Positions 20,486 to 32,519 of a stretch of 64,000 nucleotides of DNA are shown piece after piece. A program made the translations under genes and the position numbers. Every line of letters starts with the position of its first letter. Position 1 is the first letter of the stretch. The DNA is taken from contig OX335655.1 of assembly GCA_946894095.1 (NCBI GenBank), positions 13,950,001 through 14,014,000 on the forward strand, written 5' to 3'. Under the pieces are notes generated by a model. That model did not search any database. It saw only the letters and a program-made list of their open reading frames with translations, and was not told the DNA's origin. The stretch comes from Incurvaria masculella. Its lineage: Eukaryota; Arthropoda; Insecta; Lepidoptera; Incurvariidae.

Positions 20486-21410
20486 TTATTTATCAGCTAA
20501 TACGCATTACAAAATGACTCCTTTAATGCCAAATATCCTGGTATTTACAATGAGCTGGAGAATGCAAAGTAAATCAAAATAAAGTTGTGGAAAAAGATCT
20601 CCGATAAAATTACGAAACATCAGTTTCAACCATGAGGTAAATTACCATATATTTTTCCATTTTTAATTGTTCACGATTAATTAGGTTGCCATGAACATAA
20701 CAACATTATTTTAAAAAGTGAATTTGGGAATACTAGTGCAGTCCATGTCATCTCACCAGACCACGCAAAGCGAGACACCATACAAGCAGATTTGGGTTCG
20801 ATTTAATCCGGCTAGTTAAAATGACGTTTAAAGATACCACCAAGCTGAGAGTAAGAAAATAGATACTTGCCGGTAGACAATATTGTACCCTGAAGGTGGG
20901 ATAGAAAAAGTAATTTAGGAAACTTAGTATTCTCCACAGCCCAATATTTAATACAGGGGGGTGCTCCGATTCATTACTAACCTAATTCCGAGGAGTTCTT
21001 CTGATATACATACAGGATTGATATGAAGGAATAAGAAATATAAGTTCTGCAGGTGACCGTCATTGGTCGATAGTAGCACCCGTAGAACAGACCGAAAGAC
21101 CCTCCAAACCTACTTTGGCTTGCTACAAACACTACGAAATCTATGCTAGGAATAAATGTAATTAAGGGCTGATTTTTCAATAGTCAGATAAACAGCCAGA
21201 TAACTATTCGACGGATTTATTTACGTTTCTGCTTATCCATCCGATACAGTAAGTCCATATGTTTATTAGTAATATTATGGTCAGATAATTGTGATAGAAT
21301 ATATCATTCTCCGGCAATGACTATCCGTATTTTGACCAACGTGAATTTGTACTCAGTCCGATAAGTAATATCTGAGGATTGAAAAATCGGCCCTAAGAAG
21401 AAAATATTAA
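20486..21410. other. no gene recognised
   Basis: AT-rich DNA with no repeat matched elsewhere in the window and no convincing coding frame. Confidence 0.45.
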
Positions 21411-21411
21411 A

Positions 21412-21600
21412 GACTAGCTGCGGTACCCGGCTCCGCTCGGGTTAGTGTCGGCTAAATTATCTCATGGATAAAAAGTAGCCCACATGACTGGTCCAAAATA
21501 GGGTCAAACTGGTCCAGGACAATGTATCCATGCACCAAATTTAATCAAGATCGTTCGAGCCGAAATAGCATGATTTAATGAGAAACATCCAATAATTCCC
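21412..21600 (+). mobile_element. retroposon 3'-part fragment 'TAGCTGCGGTACCCGGCTCC'
   Basis: CTAGCTGCGGTACCCGGCTC then CGCTCGGGTTAGTGTCG, and downstream CCAAATTTAATCAAGATCGTTCGAGC. The start is shared with 28980-29215. Such blocks are common as non-LTR retroposon remnants in Lepidoptera; the exact family is not known to me. Confidence 0.45.
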
Positions 21601-22329
21601 ATTTAGAGCTTCGTTGACGTTTGGTGGCTATTTAAAAAAAAAACATTTGCCGCGAGAACCTTTCTGAACTTTCACTGCTACATTGCTTACCTAGTGAGTA
21701 ACGTGTAACGTAGGTAAGTTTTGCGTGGACTCCAACCCACAGCCAGCCTCAACATCGAAAACAGTAACCCATCTCGAACCTGACTGCTCCCAGAGATGCT
21801 ATACATTGATAAAATACGCATATAAATCAGGTAAGTGGTTCGCATGTTATAAGACTTTAAGACTCACTACTTACCCTTCTGGTAATGAAGCGTTATACTA
21901 TGTAATCTATAAGTTTTTAGTAGAATCAGGCTAGACGTAGATACAATGCACATCTAAATCGAGTAATTGGTTCTCAAGGATTTTATTCTGTTGGTCGCTC
22001 CTCCGGCGATTTAGCGTGATGCCAAGTAGTCCTAAAGTTGCAGGAAATACCAAGCCGTACTTCAGTAAAAGTAAGCGCTGCCGCCGCAAAGCCGAGCCGT
22101 GCATAGCATTGCAGTTTGTATGACAGCCCCATCTTAGCGTAAGCGGAACTGAATTCTATTTAGCCAATCCTAATTCCCGGGTAGTTAAATGTACATGTAC
22201 TAAGTTTTACAAATCGCTAGTGCCTTGAAAATTCGCCAAACGGACACCAAACAGTCACGACGTCTGCCCTCCCCCCGCCGCCGCTCCCCGCCACCGCCCC
22301 CGGCTTCTCTCCCCCTAGTGTGAAGTATC

Positions 22330-22522
22330 GCTACCGGCATCGTTTTCGCAGCCCCGTGAAAGTTCTAAAGCCCATGGGCACATAAATTGTAGCCTATGTG
22401 TTATTCTGATGTATAAGCTATATTATTGTAAAGTTTCATTAGAATCCATTCAGTAGTTTTTACGTGAAAGAGTAACAAACATCCATCCATCCATCCATCC
22501 ATCCATCCATCCATCCATCCAT
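22330..22522 (+). mobile_element. retroposon tail ending in (CATC)n microsatellite
   Basis: ATTAGAATCCATTCAGTAGT then TTTTACGTGAAAGAGTAACAAA runs into about ten CATC units (22477-22520). This is the standard 3' end of lepidopteran non-LTR retroposons. It starts with the ~45-bp GTTTTCGCAGCCCC...CCCATGGGC block that recurs elsewhere in the window. Confidence 0.6.
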
Positions 22523-22974
22523 TATTACAAACTTTCCCCTTTATAATATTTATTAGATTAGATTTGAAACGCCCCGACGTATGTACCGCTGCGATAGATT
22601 TGTTCTCATTGAAGACGTACACAAACATGATAGATTCACTTTACGAAAACGAGCTTACACACAGTAAATAAACAATTGTCTGATCATTCAGCCCGCATCT
22701 CTTATCACGGTAGAAGCAGCAAAAAACTAATTGCTACGCCCCCTCCACCGCCGTCCGCCGCCACCGCGACCGCGCGGCTCGTATCAATTAATAACCGGTA
22801 GGAGAAAGCCCTTTGTTCTCGCTATCTGCGAGAATTAATAGATTTACGTAGGTATTTGTATAAAGTGAGCTTATAGAACAAATTGGTAGAATAATGTTAT
22901 TGTTTGGATTTTTACTTGGGACCGAATTAAAATTATTTAAGCACTAGAGATTGCACCCTGTGTCACAGAATAAC

Positions 22975-23227
22975 TAATAGTGCTACGCACAGAAGTTGCA
23001 CTCCCCGACAGTAATTTTTCAATTTTCATCCTAAATGTCCTTACTATAAAGTATTTATTACGTCGCTCATTGCCGGCGCGGCGGCGAGATGAAGCGCGTC
23101 GTCGCTCACCCGCCCCATATCGCTGGAATGCGGCTTGCGCTAGGGTTATCACACACTGCCGCCGCCAAACAGTATTATTTGGTATTGTCCGGGTTATTGT
23201 TGTTATTGGCCGGGTTGATAATATCAC
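22975..23227. other. CpG-rich patch, origin unknown
   Basis: Locally GC-rich (GCCGGCGCGGCGGCGAGATG near 23072), with long but featureless open frames on both strands. It abuts SINE and MITE sequence, so it may be a repeat; no second copy in this window. Confidence 0.3.
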
Positions 23228-23325
23228 ATTCGATAAAAAGGTGGTCGAAACGGTAATAAAACATTGTCCGTGTTTACCATTCAGTTCAATATCGCCGTGC
23301 TCATGAAAGGAAGGTCCTGGTATGG
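23228..23325 (+). mobile_element. 5S-derived SINE fragment
   Basis: GGTCGAAACGGTAATAAAAC, TTGTCCGTGTTTACCAT, GCCGTGCTCATGAAAGGAAG and GTCCTGGTATGGCA match the SINE body, ending abruptly where a GTCY MITE starts. Confidence 0.7.
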
Positions 23326-23622
23326 CAAAAACCGGCCAAGTGTGAGTCGGGCTCGCACAAGAAGGGTTCCGTACCATCGTACAAGATCAAACAAAAAAAT
23401 TTTTTTTTTGTATATTATTTTGTAAAATAATAAATGTTAAAGGGGGGCATTTAACTTTTATTATTTTTTTATTTGACCTATTTGTTGTTCTAGCGGCAAA
23501 ATAATTACACACTCTGTGAAAATTTCAGCTGCCTACCTATTACGGTTTCTGAGATACGGACGGACAGCGGAGGCTTAGTAATAGGGTTCAGTTTTCACCC
23601 TTTGGGTACGGAACCCTAAAAA
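23326..23622 (+). mobile_element. GTCY-microsatellite MITE inserted in a SINE
   Basis: Full-length family layout from AAAACCGGCCAAGTGTGAGT to GGGTACGGAACCCTAAAAA, but the GGAC array is reduced to about two units. It follows directly on SINE sequence at 23325. Confidence 0.85.
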
Positions 23623-24950
23623 CCAACTACATTCAGCAAAGGAGAATAGTCAATAAGTACCTGGAGCTGCCACGAATGATTGCCCATTATTGTTTCACTA
23701 GGCAAAACCAATTTATGTTGTTTTTCCTTGTAATACATGGATAAATACTACATAATGTATAAAAAGTGCTGTGCTGATACCAGTTAAATACGTGTCAATT
23801 CAATAGGCCCCTCATAACACTATACCACATACCTACCTACATAAAGAGCAAAACGTCAATAAACCTAAACTAAAAAAACAAACTCTCCTTTCAGAATATT
23901 TCGGAAGCGTAAGGAAAGGTAACTTCAAATTCTTTCTTGTACTATGACATCCGTTCACGCAACAGTTATTATATTTAATTTTATGATGATTAGACATTAT
24001 TACGAATAAAAACGGCGAAAGTGCGCTTTTCGAAACGACTGATCGACTGGACGTAGAGGACGTGCGAGCGTGTGCGCGCGGCGGCCCCGACTGAATTTGG
24101 AACCTCGGGTTCCCAAGCGCCGTTGGTGAAGATCTCAGTAGGTATTTAGGAGTGACGGATGCCTGCCTGTGTCAACTTAAACACTTTTTCATTTTCATTT
24201 AATTTATTCGAACTCTGGTAGTCAAACTACTTCACTGGTTTATAGTTTTTTCCATCCATTTTAATTATATAAACACTTCGATCTAAATACTACTACCAAA
24301 CTAAAATGTTTGGTCCAACAGTTCATGATAAAGAACCAAAGAAACAGCGAATGCACCCACAATGCAAAGAGTTGAAAAATTCAAATTACTTAAAAGTACA
24401 TGTAGCACTGTAAAATTGTAGTACTTCGGGATATTCATTGCGGACAGTTCGATGAGGATGCTAGTTGAATGGCTTAAGTCTCAAAAAAAAAACTAAAAGT
24501 TTCGTGAAGCTTGGCCGAGATAGGAAAATATACTATGAAAGAGTGAAGCGGCAGTATTGTAAAACCGTTCGGTAATCAAAGCTCCGCACAACTCTGAAAA
24601 AAAAGTAGTCCTGTTGTTATAATTTTTGTTGTCATTTGTCCGGTTGGGATTTCGCGCGAATCCCGCGGACGAGTGAACACGGCAATTACAAGACAGCACT
24701 GAGAGGATTGTTCGTGGGCAATGATCCGCGCTTCCTTGCATCACGCCGATACTGAACCCGCATCTACTACTATCACCAATTCGGATAACGTTACTCAACA
24801 AGGCTATTAGGACGTTGATTAGCGATAGCGGTTTGAATTTTTAGATATCCTTTAACAAACATAACATTGCTGCTAATTATCATTCCACTTTGGAGATGTT
24901 GTTGTTTTTTTTTAATGTAAAGTGCTATGTATAGCGTAAGACTCTCGACT

Positions 24951-25074
24951 TAGGGTGGAGTGAACCATCCCTGGTTAGTGATACTTATAAAAATAAAACC
25001 GTCCTTATTTTTTATCTGAAGAAGAAAGAGAACATAACTACAATACTAACCATTGATAGTGCACTCCACCCTAA
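24951..25074. mobile_element. ~124-bp MITE with TTAGGGTGGAGT ends
   Basis: Left CTTAGGGTGGAGTGAACC and right GTGCACTCCACCCTAAG are inverted repeats of about 17 bp; the ends abut TTA/TAA. The interior is AT-rich and non-coding. Confidence 0.75.
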
Positions 25075-25499
25075 GAGGTTCCCTACGACGCCCAAAGGCT
25101 TTCGAACTTTTTTGGGGTTGTGAATACCACGCCGGCTGGCTATCTTCACATTATGTTTGAAGGAAGACTTTGGGGGAAATACCTCGGCATTCCACAGTTT
25201 ACCGGTCTTATGGTTAAAATGCAGTATCTACCCGATCGGTTCCTTATTTCCCTACAGCTACTCATATGAACATCCCACAGAAGTCAATTAGGAAATAAAT
25301 AAAAAATATTTTACCAGTTGCGCATGTCTCCCAAAGCGTTTCCAACTGAAGGAGACTTGTCTGAGCTGAGACCAGAGTTAGAAAGGCCTTTTTGTAGTAC
25401 TTTGTAATGTCTTTTAATGAAATGTTACTTTTGACATACTAGTGAGTTTTACTTCTCAATTCTTACGACTATCCCATTCACGATGACTCCAAATTATTG

Positions 25500-25710
25500 T
25501 GGTGATGCCACGCTACTCACGCCAGAGAGAGTTCGAAAGCGATGTGTCACCAAAAGCCGATAACAAGTGTATCGCGACAAACGCTCCGGCAATTACCCAT
25601 ACGGCTCCGGGCCATTGTTCAAAAACAATTAGACGATTGTTTTAAACAATGGATCTTGCACGCGGGCGATTATAGATGGCGGCCATTACTCTAGTTCCGA
25701 GTCCAAAATG
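25500..25710. promoter_or_regulatory. candidate enhancer with Sox-like dyad
   Basis: A mixed GC/AT island with a dyad: CCATTGTTCAAAAACAAT (25612-25629) facing ATTGTTTTAAACAATGG (25636-25652). Each arm has two ACAAT/ATTGT cores, the Sox/HMG-box binding core. Regulatory role is inferred. Confidence 0.35.
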
Positions 25711-26064
25711 TAGAGGGCGTGCTAAGTAATGGAACTTGACAACTCGTTTATCAACAAAGTTAAGTGACTTCCGTCTTTTGTTAACTCTGTGCCGGGTTCT
25801 TTTGTCTGAGAACTGGTAAATCGAGTGAACCTGCGATTTTTATGTGACTTCATTTGAAATGATAAGGTAAGCACACTGGGGTGTAAAGTAAGAAAGCGAC
25901 AATTAGTATGGAGTAGGACTGGGGTTTATCGGGTCGGAGGTAACACCGGATCAGGATCAGAAGTGTGAGGACTACCGGTAAGCGTAGAGTCTCCTATTGG
26001 GTGTACATTTCAGCTATGTTCAGTTTGCCGATCGGTACACAATCCTACAAGACAGCTGCCAAAT

Positions 26065-26100
26065 TATCGAAGGAACTACGTGCCATGCCAGAACCTCCCA
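26065..26100 (-). repeat. short relic of 5S-derived SINE
   Basis: GAACTACGTGCCATGCCAGA then ACCTCCC matches the 3' half of the SINE in inverse orientation. Too short to be sure. Confidence 0.35.
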
Positions 26101-26389
26101 TGCGTTAACGTTCTGGTTTTATAAGTGGCCCTACAGTTGTTTCTCCTGCATTTCATAATGAATTTGGAATGGAATTGGATTGGCAACCGAGGCATTTCTT
26201 CACACGTCATTTTTACAACGTTTATGCACGCAACAATCAAGAGCAGGATAGTTCACAAAGGAACATAGAAAGGCTCCTGGCGGCGCATGGCATTCGTTAT
26301 CGACATCTTATGTTTCCGAATGCTCATGGCCAACATAGATGCAGGATCTCTTCATATCTACTATCTTCTGTAACACGGAAAATGTCCTC

Positions 26390-26530
26390 GGACCTGCAAA
26401 ACGCTATCCCTTAGTTAGTCTATATTTTATTAACGCTCTACCTGCGACAGGCTGGGAAATCACCCATCCAATGTCCACATTCCTCCTATAAGAACCAACC
26501 GATTATGTAGATCCTTTATACATGAGGTTG
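26390..26530. repeat. dispersed repeat shared with 58715-58825
   Basis: Common blocks: CTGCAxAACGCTATCC, 'AACGxxCxACxTGC', CCACATTCCTxCTAT and GAACC/GACCCAACC. The family is not recognised. The 81-codon plus-strand frame to its left (26169-26414) has no domain I can name. Confidence 0.4.
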
Positions 26531-26689
26531 TTAAATCGTGAAACCTTTAGATAAAATTGACTCGCTACGTTCTGAGGTGACGTGACAATGCGCGACGCTT
26601 CCATACCTCTATTGATTTATCAGATCTTTAAAATAGTCTCGTCAGAATTACGTTTGTCATAAAATCCATAAAGTCGCGAGAAAAATCAC

Positions 26690-26880
26690 GGGGCAAACTC
26701 ACTCGTATGATGCCTACGGCTGCTAGTTGCGTTGTCCGCATTTCCGCCTCCGCCCCAGTTAACTACGCGCTAACTCGAGTTAGCAGCTAACTCGACTCAT
26801 TAACAGTTAAAGTTATCGAGAGAGGAACTCGATCCGTAGAGTTACTTTTCCGTTAATAGATACGAGTGCAAACTGTCCTG
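26690..26880. promoter_or_regulatory. candidate regulatory island with repeated GTTAAC/CTAACTCG motifs
   Basis: Contains the perfect 16-bp palindrome GCTAACTCGAGTTAGC (26769-26784), a second GCTAACTCGACT, AGTTAACTAC and TTAACAGTTAAAGTTA. The clustering looks non-random; function is inferred. Confidence 0.3.
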
Positions 26881-27419
26881 GACCGGTTGATTTAGCTGGA
26901 AATAAGATAAATTAATATTTCTGTGTGTAAAGTCTGAAATATGTTTCTGTAAAAAGAAAACCAGGAAAATTAATATACTATAGGAGGAGCTTTTCTAGTT
27001 GATGTTATAAAGAAATAAAACTTACATATACAAGTTAAAACAATATATTTTCCTGACTCTGCACACCTTTAAAATACGATAAAAACCACCCAATGATGCA
27101 ACCAACAATTAATATATTTATAATTACCATTTTTGTTAAATTAGACAAACTCAAACAATCCTAATGAATATAGTAACATAGGATCATTACAAGTACATAG
27201 AGGATAAAAAGGGATGACAACATAAAAATATAAACATCGCAGAACATCATCCGATACACACCCACAGCTTAGCCAGACAAGGACAAAATGAGACTAAAAT
27301 TATAATCCCATTTAATGTTACATATTAATCAAATGAGTGGGTAGTTGTTATACTACTACTAAATCTAATATGCATTATTGGATATTACTTTCCAAGAAGA
27401 AACGTCAAAAAGAATTAGG

Positions 27420-27680
27420 CGGCGTCGGCCCTTGACATTTTTTGTGTGCTATTTCTCTGTATTTAATTATCTGAAAATTCACGCGCTCCATTAAAGTTAT
27501 TAGTACGCCGAGGGGCGAGGGGGGGGGGGACATTTTCAGGAATTTCAGCGACCGTTCGCCGGTCACGTAACGCTATTCGCGCCAATTTGAAATTATTAAA
27601 ATGTAATGAGACGTGTCGGCTATTTCGTGCGTGTCAATTTGGTTGTTCGCGAATTAATTCCGCTGTTTAGTAGCCCTACT
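27420..27680. promoter_or_regulatory. candidate conserved non-coding element
   Basis: Non-repetitive mosaic of CpG-rich words and homeodomain-type AT cores (TAATTA near 27465, AATTAATTCC near 27652), without an open frame. A G-run lies at 27521-27530. Composition is unlike the surrounding repeats. Confidence 0.25.
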
Positions 27681-27824
27681 AAGTAAGCCGGATAGATAGT
27701 CACACTTTTACGTCAGGTGCAGAACAGAAGGAAAATATTTAATAATGTAATACAAAACAAAATAGTTATATATCTAGGCTAAAAAGAGAGTGTTTTAGTA
27801 TTGTAACCTCATACTGATATTTAA

Positions 27825-28010
27825 GGTTCCGTTACACAATAGGAGAAAAGGTACCCTTAAGAGTATAATGAAGTAAAGGTCTGACAGTGTCCGACAGTGC
27901 AGGTTAAGGAAAAAGATGACATTAAAAATAGAAATTTGTACGGAATGCGGCGATCAGACTCGCACATGTCCGGTTTTTTCTGACTCGCATCTGCGAACGC
28001 GGGATCACCA
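27825..28010 (-). repeat. very old relic of GTCY MITE (possible)
   Basis: AAGGTTCCGTTACACAATAG at the left and CAGACTCGCACATGTCCGGT at the right recall the two ends of the GTCY MITE in inverted order, but the middle is not recognisable. Confidence 0.3.
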
Positions 28011-28099
28011 CAGCTCTATCAAATAAGATTGTGTGACCACCGAGACCTATTTTTTATTTCATACGCAGTCATTTCAAACTCTAAATACGAAGTCATTTT

Positions 28100-28400
28100 C
28101 TTTCATTAGTTGGATTAAACAGTGTTATCTTATCCGGACGCCCGTATTGGGTAATTATTGTGTTCATTGCTTGATAAACAATGCCCGCATATTTCAATAA
28201 CGCCACATGCTAATCGCGCGCCTCATCCTTTTAGCAAATGGACATACATTGCAATCCACGGAATATTGAGGAGGCAGGAAGTGAAACGTTTGTAAATTTG
28301 TTCCAGGACCGCTGTTACCGTTTTACTTAAGACCTTTTTGCTCCGCGAATGTGTAACCGTCGGAATTGGCTATCCCTTCTTAATTAATAACCAAACAACA
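28100..28400. promoter_or_regulatory. candidate conserved non-coding element
   Basis: Mosaic sequence with TGGGTAATTATTGTG, TTGATAAACAATGCCC (forkhead and Sox-like cores) and GCTAATCGCGCGCCTC. No open frame and no second copy in the window. Confidence 0.25.
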
Positions 28401-28979
28401 AATCCACATTTGTTAAGTTAATATGAACCTTAACGTAATGGGTCTATGTTGGAATTCCTATACTGTTTGCAATCAAATGTTACCGTCACTTTCGAACACG
28501 GCCGAGCGCCTCACACGCACACAGTCACTAACAAAGTAGAAAGACATGACCCGGCGAGCAAAACGACGCCGCGACGCCATATTTTTTCGTAATGTTTTTG
28601 TCGTAAGTTTTATTGCTATAAATGTAAATGAAACTTACCGGTGATATGAAACTCCGCCATTATGAAGGTTGTGTACCCGGCTGTCGTGTTTACATGTTAT
28701 TTTGGCACAGTACGGCATTACTCCTTTTCAATTTTAGATTGTATCACGGATAAGTTAATGCACAGGAACGCCGCAGAGGAGTGAATCATGCGCGTATGAA
28801 GTGCGCGGGTCCCCGCTAAAGACCGGCGCGCGAGTTCCGCCCACTTCACAATTCTTACCTCCTAATTGTTCTGTGTTGCAATCAATCTCAAATATTCATC
28901 AGAGAGCTAATGAAAAGGACGGACTGACAGCTCAAATGAGTTGTTCAATCAATATGCGACATTTTCGTTTATAACACGA

Positions 28980-29215
28980 TTAGCTGAGGTACCCGACTCC
29001 GCTCGAGTCGGTGTCGTTTTGGACTGATGTCGGGCTGAACGATTTCCTGGATATTATAAGATTCCCTATTTCACCCAACTCGAAAGAGGTTAATTTTCTC
29101 CACAAACGCTAGCCTATACCATTCTCCAAGGTCCAGACTATTTCTATACTGAAATACGTCGAAATTGATCCAGCGGTTTAGGCGTGAAAACGCAACAGAC
29201 AGACAGAGTTACTTT
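28980..29215 (+). mobile_element. retroposon fragment 'TAGCTGAGGTACCCGACTCC'
   Basis: Start matches 21412 (TAGCTGaGGTACCCGaCTCC). The 3' end reads ATTGATCCAGCGGTTTAGGC then GTGAAAACGCAACAGACAGA, the usual end of such retroposons. Confidence 0.5.
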
Positions 29216-30645
29216 TGGATTTAAAACTTTTCGTATTGATGTTGTAGTGCTGATCTTTGTAACGTAACTTAATGTAGTACGACTACCAAAAAATTAAATA
29301 AATTAAATGTAGACTTACAAGCACATTTTGAAAAATTTTGGTCGGAGCCCAACTGTACAAAATTGTCATCGTCAATCGTTGAGAGGTCGCAGTGGTTTTC
29401 AAAGCTAACACAATACCTATATAGTCTTAACAAAAAGCAAGGCTGCCGTGCAAGTATCTTGTACACGTGATGAGATAGCCTACTTGTAAGGATAGAACGG
29501 TTTACTGGCACTTTAGCGCCGCAGAACGAGACGAACAGCGGCGCGGCCCGGTGTAGAGGCGTAAAAGAACGGCGAAGCTGTGGTTAACATTAACTTTAAC
29601 CATCTTCAACACCGATGTCTTCCAACGCAATCCATTGGGTCACACCGTGAGAGCGTAGGAGTTCTTACAACGTAGCAGGATTATCATTACCTATATTACT
29701 AACTGCGCGTCATCCCGGCAGCGCGCTGAGACACAAACACCAATGTGTCACCGGGCGCAGGTGATGTTGGGGACGCGGATTGAGTTGCAGGCAACCCGAA
29801 AGGGTTCTAGTAATTTGCCAGTATCTTACGGGTGTCAATTTTATGATAAAATGTATTTTTCACAAAAATTTTCACTGCTTAACCATCTGGCAGGATAGCA
29901 TGTTCCTTCTGTTAAAACATTCAAAAGGTTTTAGTAAAAAAATTCCAGCTAAGCATAGAAATGACCGGGAGGCTTCAATATATATAGAACCAATTTAGCA
30001 GGCACATGAATACCTGTGATTTAAGACACAGAATATCTAAGATATAAGAAGAAAAATATATGAAGCAAAACAATTGGGAAAAAATCGGATAGAGGCAAGT
30101 TTATATCTACAGCAATTCAGGTGCTTTAGATATAAAAAAAATCATAACTTATAGACCAGCGAAATTTCTTTGCGGGTTCTTCTTCACAGGTTGATCATAT
30201 CCGCGGATCAATTAAATTGTAGCATGACTTAGTATAGTTTGACTACCAGAAGTTGTATGAATAAATGAAATGAAGTGAAATGCAAAGACACCGATTGCAT
30301 TTCGAATGAATTGACAACTACCTATAAGAGAATACCAAGAACTGCTGCTGTGGGCAAAATGTGGCCGCATTTTATTCTTGAACGGTAGTATTAGACCATG
30401 CAAACGCGTAACAAGATGGAACAAAATGTAATGTACATTAATATTATAATTCTCAGTAAGGAGCCGAACGGATCGTAACTTATTTTATATTCAGAATCTG
30501 ATTAATGAGGATGGCTCCAAATCCGACGCCGAACCGCGAGGAACTTGTATCAATGTCTCGGTTATGCGACCGAAATAGCTTGAGCGCGGGAAAGTGGGCC
30601 TCCAGCTTCATAGATCCGGGCCTATTAATAGAAGCAAAACACCGT
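29216..30645. other. no gene recognised
   Basis: AT-rich DNA with a mixed-composition patch near 29510-29790. Short open frames on both strands do not resemble any protein I know. Confidence 0.4.
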
Positions 30646-30647
30646 AA

Positions 30648-30835
30648 TGTGGGCCCGTAAGCATCAGAAAATTACTTTCACGGTACAAATCTAGTTTAGT
30701 AATCATTTGAAAACCACTGTTCCGATTTACTTGCTTTTGGTATCTAATATCAGGCAACAAATATCTAGTTCCGGAGGCTTTTTCCAGCGTCAAACCACGG
30801 ATAAAAGAAAATTTGTATGAAGATCAGAGTTTGGA
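30648..30835 (+). repeat. partial copy of TTAA foldback element (GGCCCGTAAGC family)
   Basis: GTGGGCCCGTAAGCATCAGA, TTTAGTAATCATTTGAAAAC, TATCTAATATCAGGCAACAA and GGTCAAACCACGGATAAAAG-type words match the left half of 42012-42361. The right half is largely lost; CGTGCAGAAACGTGCAG at ~30920 may be another remnant. Confidence 0.55.
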
Positions 30836-31149
30836 AAAGTAGCTGATATTTCCTTTCTACGATGAGGATTTTCTTTTAGTTGTCATACATATAAACAGGT
30901 TTTTATTTAAAACAACAAACGTGCAGAAACGTGCAGCAAGGAAATTTTCAAATGAAAATACGTTTGCATGGAAACAAATGTTTTCTGATATTTATGTGAC
31001 TTTTTACACAGATTTTTGGAATCTAATTTTCACTGACAATTGGGGGTTTAAAAAATAAGGCCTCCTGACCCACCGAAAAAGATTGAAATCTAAATTTTTA
31101 TCATTCGAAATAGGGCGTTCGCTTTCCGTAAAAACATTCTCGTTCGAGT

Positions 31150-31450
31150 TTTCGCTTACTTCTGACTCGTTGACGATTTGTTTGTGTATTTTGCGCGGGC
31201 ATCAAAACAAAAGCCATAGAAAAACGGGCAGGCGCAATACGGACTGCTGAAATCCGGCGCCAACATTCAGAGCTCAACGCGGCTCGCGCGAGCAGTAGGC
31301 GCATTAGCGGCACCTCTCGGTGGCCCGGAGAGTGACGCGGTGGCGCCTAGCTGGCCGGCCGCCGCGGGCTGGACGACTAGAAAGCACAAAGCCAACATTT
31401 TATGTGCCGCATTACCGTTACGTAAGCCCGAGAGCGTCCGACACCGTCGG
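31150..31450 (-). promoter_or_regulatory. CpG-rich island, possible promoter or 5' UTR exon
   Basis: GC-rich patch (for example GGCTCGCGCGAGCAGTAGGC) in AT-rich DNA. On the minus strand it is followed by a plausible donor, GTCAGAA|GTAAGC, at about 31158-31168. It could be a non-coding first exon of caskin, but no transcript evidence exists here. Confidence 0.22.
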
Positions 31451-32073
31451 GTCTCGTGGGTATAGCACGCAGTTTCTTCGATTCACATATAATAATAAAA
31501 TGGTTTATTTCAGGCAATTTTGCACCCATATAGTGATAAAGTTAAAGTTTACATATGTACAAATCTATAAAAAGAAAAATAATGTGAGCTATAAAACAAT
31601 AAAACATTTTAAATTACAATTCAAGTAAAATTCTAGTAAAATCAAAATTAAAAAGGCCTCTCCTAATTCTTTTCATTAATTAGTCATTCAAACAAGGATT
31701 CAAACAGGAGTCCTGAGGAAAGGATTGACAAGGATAGCTAACGTGGTCCTGGCTATTTTTAGTAAATCGATTATAATTGTAGTTATGTATACGACCATAA
31801 CACGACTAACCGCGCACTTTTCGAAGAGGCTGTTTGTTTTCTATATCGAAATAAATATAAAAAGGATGGTGGACCCGTTAAAACACACATCCTAACACAC
31901 AACATCCCTCGACGGCTACATAAAAACCTTAATTAAAGGTATATTAATTTAATTAAAACCTTCTTTAAAGGTTTCTTATTAGGATGTGCCTCATATGTAG
32001 TTACCGCCTTTTGAATAAGGAGGGTAGAATAAACGTCACAACGCCGAAGAGCGGCAGACCGCAATACATAAAA

Positions 32074-32365
32074 CAACCGGCCAAGTGCGAGTCGGACTCG
32101 CACCGAAGGGTTCCGTATCATGGTACAAGATTTTACAAAAAAAACACGTTTTTTGTATTGTATTGAAATTTTTATTATGTTTAAATTTTACATATTTGTT
32201 TGTTATAGCGGCAAAATTAATACACACTCTCTAGTGCCTAGCTATTACGGTTCATGAGATACAGCCCTGTAACAGACGGACGGACAGATGGACGGACGGA
32301 CTGACGGACAGCGGAGGCTTAGTAATAGATTTCTGTTGGCACCCTTTGAGTACGGAACCCTAAAA
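32074..32365 (+). mobile_element. GTCY-microsatellite MITE
   Basis: AACCGGCCAAGTGCGAGTCG at the left, TATAGCGGCAAAATTAATAC and GAGATACAGCCCTGTAACAG in the middle, a short GGAC array, and GAGTACGGAACCCTAAAAA at the right. Confidence 0.85.
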
Positions 32366-32519
32366 AGGATTGTGACGTATGTGTCGTATTATTGAGTATT
32401 ATTATTAGTTGAGTCGCAAAGTGTCGCACAATAAAGTTACATACGTACACCAAGTAACCTTCGCGCACACAAACAACGTCACAGGAAGGGTGTATGCGCA
32501 ATACTAGGCAGTCACGTCG

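Noticed and set aside
26169..26414. 81-codon plus-strand open frame as a gene
   Set aside because: No recognisable domain, no splice context, and the region next to it is a dispersed repeat.
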